In this document: piece by piece, positions 1-8,495 of the stretch | Position numbering within the stretch: position 1 is the stretch's first letter | Layout of the letters: each line of letters begins with the position of its first letter | From: Gammaproteobacteria bacterium | GTDB lineage: Bacteria > Pseudomonadota > Gammaproteobacteria > GCA-001735895 | NCBI GenBank assembly: GCA_022340305.1 | Contig: JAJDOF010000066.1 | Coordinates: forward strand, 1-41,629 | Direction: 5' to 3' | Length of the DNA: 41,629 nucleotides | Program-made: the position numbers and the translations under genes | Notes under the pieces: model-generated | Told to the model about the DNA's origin: nothing | Database searches by the model: none | What the model saw: the letters and a program-made list of their open reading frames with translations, nothing else

Positions 1-52
1 TGCAGGCGGCAGTGACAATTGCCCAGGCTTCAGTTGACCAGATATTTCGCAT
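1..52 (-). CDS. Possible start of PhoR-type sensor kinase (cut by window edge)
   Basis: On the minus strand an ATG at 52-50 opens a frame reading MRNIWSTEAWAIVTAAC before the window ends. It lies 72 bp downstream of the phoB stop codon in the same direction, where phoR normally sits, and the visible residues could lead into a first membrane segment. Only 17 codons are visible and there is no clear ribosome binding site, so the assignment rests almost entirely on gene order. Confidence 0.35.
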   Translation of the reverse strand, partial: MRNIWSTEAWAIVTAAC

Positions 53-124
53 GGTTCGATTATGCCCGAACTGGCTCGCATATTTCACCGAATTCGGTAG
101 CAGGCAATCGGTGAGATATGCGGG

Positions 125-814
125 CTAGTCCTTTAACGGGGAAATCCGGTATCCGGCCCCGCGAACCGTTGCTATCATGCCATCCGCGCCATGCGGTTTA
201 AGCGCCTTCCTGAGCCGCAAGATATGTACGTCGACCGTACGATCACCAAGATAGGCGTTCACGCCCCAGACTGCGTCCAGTATCTGCGCTCGGGAAAATA
301 CCTTTTTGGCGTTTTCCATCAACAGCTTCAATAGTTTGAACTCAGTCTTGCTGAGGTTCACGAGCGTAGCGCCGACAAATACCTCATGGGTGAGTGAATT
401 CAGCTTTATCGGTTCGAGTTCGATCGTATCGTTTATTTCCTGATAGACGGCAGGTCGCCTGAGCAGCGCTTTAACGCGTGCATTGAGTTCACGTAGCGAC
501 ATCGGCTTGGTCAGGTAATCGTCGGCGCCGGAATCCAGGCCAGTAATCATGTCGGCCTCCTGCGCGCGCGCCGTGAGCATCAACACCGGAATTTGCTGAA
601 ACCGATTCTTACGGCGCATCCAGCGGATCAACTCGATACCGGAGCCATCGGGCAGCATCCAGTCGACTACCAGGCAATCAGGACTGTGTTCGATGAGTGA
701 CTGCTTCGCCTCCTGGACATCGCGACAGGCAATCGTATGAAAATCGTTCTGCGCCAGTGACATGCAGACCAGTTCGCGGATATCGCGGTCGTCTTCAACT
801 ACCAGAATATTCAT
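125..814 (-). CDS. phoB: Phosphate regulon response regulator PhoB
   Basis: An OmpR/PhoB-family response regulator of 229 residues, the same length as E. coli PhoB. The receiver domain has the acidic pair E7-D8-D9, phospho-acceptor D51 (VVDWMLPDGSG), the TAR threonine and the LTKP lysine. The C-terminal winged helix (about residues 125-225) ends in the typical RTVDVHILRLRKAL and RGAGYR motifs. The start at 814 is preferred over one ten codons upstream because AGGAG lies 5 nt before it and the protein then begins at the receiver. A Pho box upstream implies autoregulation under phosphate limitation. A probable phoR follows downstream. Confidence 0.93.
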   Translation of the reverse strand: MNILVVEDDRDIRELVCMSLAQNDFHTIACRDVQEAKQSLIEHSPDCLVVDWMLPDGSGIELIRWMRRKNRFQQIPVLMLTARAQEADMITGLDSGADDYLTKPMSLRELNARVKALLRRPAVYQEINDTIELEPIKLNSLTHEVFVGATLVNLSKTEFKLLKLLMENAKKVFSRAQILDAVWGVNAYLGDRTVDVHILRLRKALKPHGADGMIATVRGAGYRISPLKD

Positions 815-860
815 CGTACTCCTGCGGATATTAAGAATTTCCACAAGCTATTAGAGTGAT

Positions 861-878
861 GTGACAGTTTCATGACAA
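861..878 (-). promoter_or_regulatory. Pho box upstream of phoB
   Basis: Read on the minus strand this is TTGTCATGAAACTGTCAC, which matches 16 of 18 positions of the enterobacterial Pho box (two CTGTCA-type repeats 11 bp apart). It ends 47 bp before the phoB start. A -10-like TAATAG follows at 853-848, close to the spacing seen at PhoB-activated promoters. This supports both phoB identity and autoregulation. Confidence 0.75.
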
Positions 879-915
879 AATCAGCAGGCTTGACATTTCC
901 GCAATGCGTTTTCCT

Positions 916-1746
916 TCACAGCAATGTGATCTGGTGTTTTTCAATGGTGATGCGTTGCTGTTTGTAGAGCTGCCCCAGGGCCTTCTTGTAACTCGCCTTG
1001 CTGACCCCGAAAGTCTGGTAGATGTCATCGGGGGGGCTCTTGTCGGTAAGCGCCGATACCCCGTCATTGTTTTGCAGGTGCTCGACAATTGCATCGCTTA
1101 ATGCATCGCGTTGTAAATGCGACGGCAACTGCAGCATTAAATCGATGCGCCCATCCGCACGCAGCTGTTTGATGTAACCGTTGATTCGCTCTCCGTAATG
1201 CAGCGGCGTGAAGGTTTCGTTGCTGTAAAGCTGGCCGAGGTGGGTGCCGTTGATCAGCGCCTTGAAGCCGAGGTCGCTTTTACCGTAAATCAGCAGCTCA
1301 ACCGCTTGCCTGGGCCGATATCCGCTGGCGTCACTCGACAACCAGTTTTCCAGTTTGGTGGACGCGGCGATGCGTTGGGTGCTGGTGTCAACGAACAGGT
1401 ACACGGTATACGAGTAGCCTTTTTGCATCGGTCTTTGCTGTTCGCTGAAGGGCACCAGCAAGTCCTTGGGCAGGCCCCAGTCGAGAAAGGCGCCATAGTG
1501 GCTGGTACTGACGACACGCAGATAGGCACATTCACCAACCTCGGCCCGCGGTCGCAAGGTGGTCGCGATGATGCGGTCTTCAGAATCGTTGTAGAGAAAT
1601 ACCTCGAGCTGTTCGCCGACCTGCATCGCATCGGTGACGTACTTGCGCGGCAACAGGATGTCGCCGAGATCGCCAGCGTCGACAAAAACACCGATATCGG
1701 TGCGACGAATGATGGGCAGCGTGTTGTAGTGTCCGAGTTCAGCCAT
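916..1746 (-). CDS. CvfB/YitL-family S1 RNA-binding protein
   Basis: The family has tandem S1-like OB domains followed by a winged helix; it binds RNA and is linked to post-transcriptional control of virulence factors in Firmicutes. The protein opens with GHYNTLPIIRRTDIGVFVD, then GDILLPRKYV, matching the first CvfB OB fold. A second S1-like segment (YLFVDTSTQRIAAS) follows, and the C-terminal 60 residues (SDKSPPDDIYQTFGVSKASYKKALG type) form the winged helix. I chose the ATG at 1746 (276 residues) because family members begin just before the YNTL motif. An in-frame ATG at 1818 would add 24 residues. Neither has a strong Shine-Dalgarno sequence. Confidence 0.8.
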   Translation of the reverse strand: MAELGHYNTLPIIRRTDIGVFVDAGDLGDILLPRKYVTDAMQVGEQLEVFLYNDSEDRIIATTLRPRAEVGECAYLRVVSTSHYGAFLDWGLPKDLLVPFSEQQRPMQKGYSYTVYLFVDTSTQRIAASTKLENWLSSDASGYRPRQAVELLIYGKSDLGFKALINGTHLGQLYSNETFTPLHYGERINGYIKQLRADGRIDLMLQLPSHLQRDALSDAIVEHLQNNDGVSALTDKSPPDDIYQTFGVSKASYKKALGQLYKQQRITIEKHQITLL

Positions 1747-1908
1747 GCGCGCATTGTACACCAGCAGCGGTTTGTGGGGAGTTACCAGGCGTTTTTTAAG
1801 CGGATAGCTGTGTGCCATGGAAAGATGACAGAACTGGCATCCCTGGGTTAGCGGTTAGCGGTTTGCGGTTTGCCGGCATGGGGCGAGCCGGGGAAAGTTA
1901 CGCAGTGA

Positions 1909-2613
1909 TTATATTTGCGCGCGCATGCGTGTCGGGAAATCGGTGAAGATTCCAGCGATGCCATTTTGCCTGAGGGTTTGCACCCGCTCGCTATCGTTGA
2001 CGGTATAAACCAGCGCAGCCACGCCCCGGTCGCGCAGGTAGCGGACGTGTTCAAAGTCTAGATACTCGTCGTCGAAGTGCCAGGAATAAGGCGCCAGCTG
2101 TTCCAGCTCAGCGTCATATTGCAGTGGGATGCCACTGCTGATCGGTGCCAGTGGCCACGGGCAGGCAAGTCTTCTCAATTCCAGCAGGACGGCGTGGTTA
2201 AACGACGAAATCAGGATCCATGGCAGGCCGCTTGACGCTACGGGCGCGGGATAGCGCGCCAGCAGGTCGAGCAGCAGCTGCGGCTCGTCGACGGATTTGA
2301 TTTCGATGTTCAGTGGTAGCTTGCCCCAGTAGAGGTCGAGTACCTGTTTCAGCTCCGGCACGGGTTCGCCGTTGCGCAGGTTTACAGCTGCCGGGTCCGG
2401 CCGATCTTCAAACCAGCCCGCCGTGCCGGTCAGGCGTTCCAGGTCGTGGTCGTGAATCACCCACAGGCGCCCGGAATGCTGGCGAATATCGAGCTCCACG
2501 GCGTCGATACCGAGCGTCAACGCGTGCCTGAATCCATCGAGACTGTTTTCCAGGCGCTCGCCGGCGGCACCGCGATGTCCGATGATATAGCAGGGATTAT
2601 TGGCAGGGGGCAT
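1909..2613 (-). CDS. ugpQ: Glycerophosphodiester phosphodiesterase
   Basis: A 234-residue GDPD-family enzyme that hydrolyses glycerophosphodiesters to glycerol 3-phosphate and an alcohol. The family signatures are present in order: IGHRGAAGERLENS near the N terminus, VELDIR (metal ligands), then VIHDHDLERLTG with the second His. The C-terminal half includes NIEIKS and the end-of-barrel GIFTDFP. It has no signal peptide, so it is probably the cytoplasmic UgpQ type rather than periplasmic GlpQ. It would suit phosphorus scavenging alongside phoB and the ppk genes in this window, but no Pho box is visible in front of it. Confidence 0.87.
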   Translation of the reverse strand: MPPANNPCYIIGHRGAAGERLENSLDGFRHALTLGIDAVELDIRQHSGRLWVIHDHDLERLTGTAGWFEDRPDPAAVNLRNGEPVPELKQVLDLYWGKLPLNIEIKSVDEPQLLLDLLARYPAPVASSGLPWILISSFNHAVLLELRRLACPWPLAPISSGIPLQYDAELEQLAPYSWHFDDEYLDFEHVRYLRDRGVAALVYTVNDSERVQTLRQNGIAGIFTDFPTRMRAQI

Positions 2614-2775
2614 TGGCGTTTTCCTGGAGCGAGCGTTGGTCGGCGGCTCAAAGCAGTAAACTATACCCGTGATTTCACGGTGCGGATATGGCCGTATGAC
2701 GAATATTGTTTTGTGGTGGTTATCCGGGATTGAATTGCTGGCAATGTTGATGGCCGGGTATTAATCTATTTACCG

Positions 2776-3459
2776 ATGATCTACCTGATAGCCATAATTC
2801 TGATATTGCTGCTGGTGTATGGACCGCAGCTCTGGGTGGGGCGGGTGCTGGAGCGGCACAATCGCCAGGTGGAGGATAATTTTCCGGGTAGCGGGGGCGA
2901 GCTGGCGCGACATTTGCTCGACCGCTGTAACCTGCAGGAGGTCAAGGTTGAAGTGACCGAGCAGGGTGATCACTACGATCCCATGGCGCGCACGGTGCGG
3001 CTCACGCGCGACAAGTTCGAAGGCAAAACCCTGACCGCGATCACCGTTGCGGCGCACGAATGCGGGCATGCCTACCAGCATGCCGCAGCGGAACCCCTGT
3101 TTCTGCTGCGCACCCGCCTGGCAAAAATATCGATCCTGGCCCAGCGCATCGGCTCGTTGTTGTTATTCGCGGCGCCTTTTAGCGTACTCATTACGCGCCT
3201 GCCGTCGGCCGCGTTCTTCAACATCAGCGGGGCATTTTTAATTATGGGATTTGCAATTGCGATGCACCTGTTGACCCTGCCGGTCGAAATCGACGCCAGT
3301 TTCAAAAAGGCGCTGCCATTGCTGACCAAAGGTTATCTGCTACCTCGCCAGATTCCGGCAGCGCGTTCGATACTGCGCGCGGCAGCCTGGACCTACGTGG
3401 CGGCATCGCTCGCGTCATTGCTTAATTTCTGGCGCTGGATGGCCCTGTTGAGACGTTGA
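2776..3459 (+). CDS. Membrane zinc metallopeptidase, YugP family
   Basis: A 227-residue protein of the Zn_peptidase_2 (YugP) family. The metal motif is HECGH at residues 94-98, in AAHECGHAYQHA. The N-terminal 17 residues form a membrane helix, two more hydrophobic segments lie near residues 128-147 and 150-172, and a last one near 205-222. This gives a membrane-anchored peptidase with the active site next to the bilayer. The physiological substrate is not established for the family. It is divergent from ugpQ. The ATG at 2776 has no clear Shine-Dalgarno sequence, but it places the membrane helix at the N terminus as in homologues. Confidence 0.86.
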   Translation: MIYLIAIILILLLVYGPQLWVGRVLERHNRQVEDNFPGSGGELARHLLDRCNLQEVKVEVTEQGDHYDPMARTVRLTRDKFEGKTLTAITVAAHECGHAYQHAAAEPLFLLRTRLAKISILAQRIGSLLLFAAPFSVLITRLPSAAFFNISGAFLIMGFAIAMHLLTLPVEIDASFKKALPLLTKGYLLPRQIPAARSILRAAAWTYVAASLASLLNFWRWMALLRR

Positions 3460-3523
3460 ATCCAGGTGTCGTATTTCCAGGCGCACGGCGTCAGCGATTG
3501 CGATGGCCTGTCGTTTACCCGGT

Positions 3524-5152
3524 TTAGTCGGCTACTGCAAGGTTGCGCTCGATGATGGATCCTGCCATGCGCAGGGCATCGATCCGTTGCTCGAGTAAAT
3601 TTTCCGCGCCGAGGCGCTCAACAACCCCGGTCTGTTGCAAGATGTCTTTGACGCGTTGGCGTGCACCGAACAATAACACCTGGTCGCCATCGTCGTTCAG
3701 GCGCTGTATCACCTCATCGAGGGCTGCGCATGCCGAACTGTCGATAAAGGGTACATCGCGCAGATCGATTGCCAGCACGTCTTTTTCGATGGTGGATTGC
3801 AGCAGGCGGGCGACCTCGCGAGCGGAACCGAAACTGAGCGGCCCCTCGACATGAAACAGAACGATACGGCCCGCGCCGTGCTCCAGGATTTCAGCCTCTT
3901 CGGGGGTTAGATTCTCGAGCTGGTCGGCGCCGAAGGCAAAGCGTGCGTTGTTGATCTGCGCGTCCGCCATGCGAGCCACGAATAACACCGATGCCATGAT
4001 AAAGCCGACTGCAAAGGCGGTAATCAAATCCACCAGCACGGTGAGCAGTAGCGTCGACATCATGATCACGACCCCGGCGCGGGGCGCGCTGAACAGGCGG
4101 CGGAGATAATTCCAGTCGATGATGTCGATACCGACCTTGAACAATATACCGGCGAGTACGGCGAGCGGGATGTGGCTGACTGTGCGGCCGAAACCAAGCA
4201 CGATCAACAGCAACAACAGCGAGTGTATGACACCGCTGAGCGGTGTGCTGCCACCGGCGCGGACATTGATCAAGGTACGCATGGTCGCCCCTGCACCCGG
4301 CAGGCCGGAAAACAGGCCGCTGGCGATATTACCGATGCCCTGGCCGATCAGTTCGCGATTCGAGTCGTGGGTGCTGCGCGTCAAGCTATCGGCAACGATC
4401 GATGTCAGCAGTGAGTCGATCGAGCCGAGGAAGGCGAGCACCAGCGCGAACCGGATCACGTAGGGCAGTTCGTCGAGGCTGAAACTGGGAATGCCGAATT
4501 GCGGCACTCCGGTTGGTACGGCGCCGATCTGCGCAATATCGAGCGACAACACCACCGCCAGCGAACTGCCGATCAACAGTGCAAGTAGCGGTGTCGGGAA
4601 ATAACGGTTAATTTTGGCCGGGGTGAAAAACATGATTCCGATTACCGCCAGGCCCAGCAACAAGGCATTGATGTCGAGTGACATCGCCATTTGTGGAATT
4701 GCCGAGAGTATCGTCAGGGTAGAACCCTCGAAGCCGACAACGCCGAACAGCGCTGGCAGTTGCAGGATTATGATAATGATACCGATGCCGCTCATGAATC
4801 CTGAAACGACCGGTTGCGGCACCAGTTTGATGTAGCGGCCGATGCCGAATTTACCGAACAGTATCTGTAACAGGCCCGCCAGTATCACCACCGCAAAAGC
4901 GGCGGGCAGGTCGCCCTCGAAATGGATCACGATCAATGCCATGACGACGGTCATCGGCCCGGTCGGGCCGGTAATCTGCACCCGGGTGCCGCCGCACACC
5001 GCGGCGAAGGCGCCGGCAAAGATGGCGCCGTAAAGGCCCGCTAGCGCGCCCGCACCTGACGAAACCCCGAAGGCGAGGGCCAGTGGCAATGCGACGACGG
5101 CGGTGGTGATACCGCCAAAAAAATCGCCCCGGTAGTTTTTACTGCGAATCAT
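3524..5152 (-). CDS. SulP-family anion transporter with STAS domain
   Basis: A SulP/SLC26 permease with 10 or more hydrophobic segments (about residues 15-390) and a cytoplasmic STAS domain at the C terminus (about 420-530). The SulP signatures are clear: YRGDFFGGITTAVVALP at the start, QITGPTGPMTVV, and GLFSGLPGAGATMRT. The STAS domain carries LRDVPFIDSSACAAL, the region of regulatory phosphorylation in STAS proteins. Substrates in the family include sulfate, bicarbonate (BicA) and dicarboxylates (DauA); sequence alone does not decide. The ATG at 5152 fits family N termini; an in-frame TTG at 5179 would add nine residues. Confidence 0.88.
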   Translation of the reverse strand: MIRSKNYRGDFFGGITTAVVALPLALAFGVSSGAGALAGLYGAIFAGAFAAVCGGTRVQITGPTGPMTVVMALIVIHFEGDLPAAFAVVILAGLLQILFGKFGIGRYIKLVPQPVVSGFMSGIGIIIIILQLPALFGVVGFEGSTLTILSAIPQMAMSLDINALLLGLAVIGIMFFTPAKINRYFPTPLLALLIGSSLAVVLSLDIAQIGAVPTGVPQFGIPSFSLDELPYVIRFALVLAFLGSIDSLLTSIVADSLTRSTHDSNRELIGQGIGNIASGLFSGLPGAGATMRTLINVRAGGSTPLSGVIHSLLLLLIVLGFGRTVSHIPLAVLAGILFKVGIDIIDWNYLRRLFSAPRAGVVIMMSTLLLTVLVDLITAFAVGFIMASVLFVARMADAQINNARFAFGADQLENLTPEEAEILEHGAGRIVLFHVEGPLSFGSAREVARLLQSTIEKDVLAIDLRDVPFIDSSACAALDEVIQRLNDDGDQVLLFGARQRVKDILQQTGVVERLGAENLLEQRIDALRMAGSIIERNLAVAD

Positions 5153-5326
5153 TTCAGGGTCACTAAAAACGAGCAACAAGTGCTCACAGTTAAACGGGTA
5201 TTGCGCTGAATCTCAAGCTTTTCCTCGCCCAAACTAACTTGCGGCATATCCGCTAAATGTCGGCCTGTTTGCTCGTTCTGGCGCTGGCGCAATTATTCTT
5301 GCTGTTAATATTGCATCGATAATCAT

Positions 5327-5346
5327 ATTGTATACAATACGTATAC
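5327..5346. promoter_or_regulatory. Palindromic operator for the GntR/FCD regulator
   Basis: ATTGTATACAAT at 5327-5338 is a perfect 12-bp palindrome, followed 2 bp later by a second GTATAC at 5341-5346. Operators with a TTGTATACAA-like core are typical of FCD-type GntR regulators. The site ends 18 bp before the regulator's start codon, where binding would block transcription of the regulator and the genes behind it. Function is inferred from sequence and position. Confidence 0.62.
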
Positions 5347-5364
5347 ATATAAAATGCTAAAACC

Positions 5365-6048
5365 ATGATGGACAAGCAAGCCATATACAACGATCTGAAA
5401 AAGCAGATCCTGACCATGAGCCTCGAACCCGGCGCCTCGCTCGATGAGGCCAGCCTGTGTAAGCGTTACGAGATCTCGCGCACGCCGTTACGCGAGATCC
5501 TGCGCGCGCTGGCGGGTGAGGGTTGTGTTGAAATTGTCAATAATCGCGGGGCTTACGTATCGTCGATGAGCCACAAGGTGATGCGCGATTTCTTTGTCAC
5601 CGCGCCAATGATTTACTCGGCGATCGGTCGCCTCGCGGCATTGAATGCCAAACCTCTGCAGATTCAGGAGATGCGCACTATCCAGGAAAAATTCCGCGCG
5701 GCAATCGGCTCGGGCATCGGTGCGGACATGGTGTATTGGAACCAGTGTTTTCACGCCCTGATGGGGGAGATGGCCGACAATCCCTATTTGAAACCGAGCT
5801 ACGACCGGCTGTTGATCGATCACGCACGCATCAGCCAGACTTTCTATCGACCGCGCGATCCCCAGATGGAGCCTCGCATGTACCGTGCGCTCGACCATCA
5901 CGACGAGATGATCGCCGCGATCGAGGCGGGCGATGGCGAGCGCATCGTCGATCTGATCGTCGAGCACTGGGAGTTATCGCGTGACTTGATCGAATACTTT
6001 GTCAAACCCGATCCGCTTGCCTTCGAGATGGCGGCGGTCAATTCCTGA
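5365..6048 (+). CDS. GntR-family transcriptional regulator, FCD subfamily
   Basis: A 227-residue regulator. Residues 5-70 are the GntR winged helix (LEPGASLDEASLCKRYEISRTPLREILRALAGEGCVEI). Residues 80-215 are the all-helical FCD ligand domain with the usual metal-binding Asp/His positions (NQCFHALM and HHDEMIAAIEAGD). Such proteins repress catabolic operons until a small acid binds. The next gene starts 12 bp after its stop, so it probably controls the lyase-dehydrogenase-oxidoreductase operon and itself. Two adjacent ATGs (5365, 5368) could both serve as the start; neither has a strong Shine-Dalgarno sequence. Confidence 0.9.
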   Translation: MMDKQAIYNDLKKQILTMSLEPGASLDEASLCKRYEISRTPLREILRALAGEGCVEIVNNRGAYVSSMSHKVMRDFFVTAPMIYSAIGRLAALNAKPLQIQEMRTIQEKFRAAIGSGIGADMVYWNQCFHALMGEMADNPYLKPSYDRLLIDHARISQTFYRPRDPQMEPRMYRALDHHDEMIAAIEAGDGERIVDLIVEHWELSRDLIEYFVKPDPLAFEMAAVNS

Positions 6049-6060
6049 AACAGGTGTGTG

Positions 6061-6972
6061 ATGAAATTTGAAGGCATATACACCCCGGTGATTACACCTT
6101 ACCGGGATGACGCGAGCATCGATTACCAGCGCCTCGGCGAAATCGTCGATTTCCTCATTGACGCCGGGGTGCACGGCATAATCAGTGCCGGCACCACGGG
6201 CGAATATTACGCGCAGACCATGGAAGAGCGTTTCGAGTTGATGAAGTTCATTCACCGGCAGATCCGCGGGCGGACGAGTTACATCGTGGGTACGGGGGCA
6301 TTCCGTACCGAGGAATCGATCGAATATGCAAAGGCGGCGGTCGCGGTAGGCGCCGATGCGCTACTGGTGGCAACACCCCCTTATTCGCTGCCGACCGAGC
6401 GTGAAAACGCGCTCCATGCGCTGGCGATCGATCGTGCCGCCAATTTGCCGATACTGCTTTACAACTATCCCGGGCGCATGGGAGCGATGATGGGTGAGGA
6501 ATATCTCGATCGCGTCGGTCGTTCGTCCAATTTTTGTGCCATCAAGGAAAGCTCGGGCGACCCGAACCGCATCCACTTGCTGGCGCGCCATTATCCGCAT
6601 ATCCAGATGTCCTGCGGGATGGACGACCAGGCGCTGGAATTTTTCGCCTGGGGTGCGCGCTCCTGGGTTTGCGCGGGATCCAATTTTGCCCCCGAAATTC
6701 ACCTGGCCCTGTACCAGGCCTGTGCCGTTGAAGGCGATTTTACCAGGGGTCGTCGCATCATGTCGGCGATGATGCCGTTGATGGCGGTGCTCGAACAGGG
6801 TGGTAAGTTTATCCAGTGCGTTAAGCACGCGATGAGCGCGCGCAACCTGCCGGCGGGACCGCCGCGCAAGCCGTTGCAACCCCTGAACAAAGACGATCGG
6901 CGCTCCCTGGAACAGGTGATCCGCGTCATGAACACTACTTTTGCAGACATCAAAGAGGGTAACGGACAATGA
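6061..6972 (+). CDS. DapA-family (dihydrodipicolinate synthase-like) lyase
   Basis: A 303-residue class I aldolase-fold enzyme of the DHDPS/NAL superfamily. The pyruvate-handling GTTGE motif (SAGTTGEYY), catalytic Tyr134 (YNYPGR) and Schiff-base Lys162 (AIKESSGD) are all present at the positions expected from DapA. Because it lies in a catabolic operon, and lysine synthesis genes do not normally sit in one, it is more likely a catabolic lyase, deaminase or dehydratase than true DapA. One known parallel is pyrroline-4-hydroxy-2-carboxylate deaminase of hydroxyproline degradation. The ATG at 6061 follows AGGTG by 5 nt; the GTG just before it is less likely. The stop overlaps the next start. Confidence 0.88.
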   Translation: MKFEGIYTPVITPYRDDASIDYQRLGEIVDFLIDAGVHGIISAGTTGEYYAQTMEERFELMKFIHRQIRGRTSYIVGTGAFRTEESIEYAKAAVAVGADALLVATPPYSLPTERENALHALAIDRAANLPILLYNYPGRMGAMMGEEYLDRVGRSSNFCAIKESSGDPNRIHLLARHYPHIQMSCGMDDQALEFFAWGARSWVCAGSNFAPEIHLALYQACAVEGDFTRGRRIMSAMMPLMAVLEQGGKFIQCVKHAMSARNLPAGPPRKPLQPLNKDDRRSLEQVIRVMNTTFADIKEGNGQ

Positions 6973-8492
6973 CCGATAAAGAGAGTGAGAAATTGCTCAC
7001 CCACGGCGAATACCAGGCAATCGCAGGGGAATTGAACCTGCCCTGCAACGCCTTCATCGATGGCAGGTTTCAACCGGCTAAATCGAAGAAACGCTTTGCC
7101 TCGATCAATCCGGCGACCGGCAGGACGATTGCCGAGATTGCCGCCTGCGATAGCAAGGACGTCGATTTCGCGGTCAACAAGGCGCGCGATGCTTTCGAGG
7201 ATGGCCGCTGGAGCAAGCTGCATCCGGGCGAACGCAAGCAGATCCTGATTCGACTCGCCAGGTTGATGCGACGCAACAGTCATGAACTTGCGGTCATGGA
7301 AAGCATCGATTCCGGCAAGCCGGTGCGCGACTGTGCGAGCATCGATTTGCACGAGACCATCCAGTGCCTGATCTGGCATGCCGAGGCCGTCGACAAGATA
7401 TACGATCAGTCGGCACCGGTCGGCGACGATGCGATGGCGCTGATCGTGCGCGAGCCGGTGGGTGTGGTTGGCTGCGTGTTGCCGTGGAACTTCCCGATGT
7501 TGATGATGGCCTGGAAGATCGCGCCGGCGTTGGCGGCGGGCAATTGCGTGGTATTGAAACCGGCCGAACAGACCAGCCTGACGGCGCTGCGTATCGCCGA
7601 ACTTGCCTGCGAGGCGGGGTTGCCGCGGGGCGTATTGAACGTCGTTCCCGGCATGGGTCCGGACGTCGGCGAGCCGATGGGCCGTCACCCCGGCATCGAC
7701 ATGCTTTCGTTTACCGGTTCGACCGAGACCGGACGTCGTTTCCTCAAGTACTCGGCGGAATCCAACCTGAAGAAAATCGTGCTTGAATGCGGCGGTAAGA
7801 ACCCGGCGATCGTACTCGAAGATGCCGAGGACCTGGATCTGGTTGCGGCACACATCGTCAATGGCGCCTTCTGGAACATGGGCGAAAACTGTTCGGCGAG
7901 CTCGCGCCTGATCGTGCATGAAGCGGTCAAGGATCGGTTGATGCCGCGCATTATAGCGCGCACGCGCGAATGGAAGACCGGCGATCCGCTGGATCCGGCG
8001 AACCACCTGGGCGCGTTGGTCGATAAGGAGCATTTCAGGAAAGTGAGTTCGTATTTGAAAAAGGGCAAGCTACTGGTCGGTGGTAAAACCGAAAAGGGCT
8101 GTTTCGTGCTGCCGACCATCATCGATGGAGTCAAACCGGCCGACAAGCTGGCGCGGGAAGAGGTTTTCGGGCCGGTGCTCGCGGTAATCACCGTGCGCTC
8201 TACCGAGGAGGCGATCAACGTCGCCAATCAGACCGATTATGGCCTGGCTGCGAGCCTGTTCAGCGCCAACGGCAAGCGCGCATTGCGCGCGGCGCGCGAC
8301 ATTCGCGCGGGTACGGTAACCGTGAACTGCTACGGTGAGGGTGATATTACGACACCGTTTGGCGGCTACAAGCAATCGGGTTTCGGTGGGCGCGATAATT
8401 CGCTGCACGCGCACGACCAATACACCGAGTTGAAGACCATCTGGATTGATTTAAGCGATCGTAACCAGGCCGATCCGATTGACCAGGGCTGA
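6969..8492 (+). CDS. NAD(P)-dependent aldehyde dehydrogenase (PuuC-like)
   Basis: A 507-residue ALDH-superfamily enzyme that oxidises an aldehyde to the acid. Catalytic Cys308 (MGENCSASSR) and general base Glu273 (VLECGGKNPA) are present, as are the cofactor motifs PWNFP and FTGSTETG and the C-terminal PFGGYKQSGFG. The overall pattern resembles gamma-glutamyl-aminobutyraldehyde or related omega-aminoaldehyde dehydrogenases, but substrate cannot be fixed by reading. Its ATG overlaps the lyase stop codon (ATGA), a sign of translational coupling. It should oxidise the aldehyde made by the lyase or by the FAD enzyme encoded next. Confidence 0.92.
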   Translation: MTDKESEKLLTHGEYQAIAGELNLPCNAFIDGRFQPAKSKKRFASINPATGRTIAEIAACDSKDVDFAVNKARDAFEDGRWSKLHPGERKQILIRLARLMRRNSHELAVMESIDSGKPVRDCASIDLHETIQCLIWHAEAVDKIYDQSAPVGDDAMALIVREPVGVVGCVLPWNFPMLMMAWKIAPALAAGNCVVLKPAEQTSLTALRIAELACEAGLPRGVLNVVPGMGPDVGEPMGRHPGIDMLSFTGSTETGRRFLKYSAESNLKKIVLECGGKNPAIVLEDAEDLDLVAAHIVNGAFWNMGENCSASSRLIVHEAVKDRLMPRIIARTREWKTGDPLDPANHLGALVDKEHFRKVSSYLKKGKLLVGGKTEKGCFVLPTIIDGVKPADKLAREEVFGPVLAVITVRSTEEAINVANQTDYGLAASLFSANGKRALRAARDIRAGTVTVNCYGEGDITTPFGGYKQSGFGGRDNSLHAHDQYTELKTIWIDLSDRNQADPIDQG

Positions 8493-8495
8493 GCA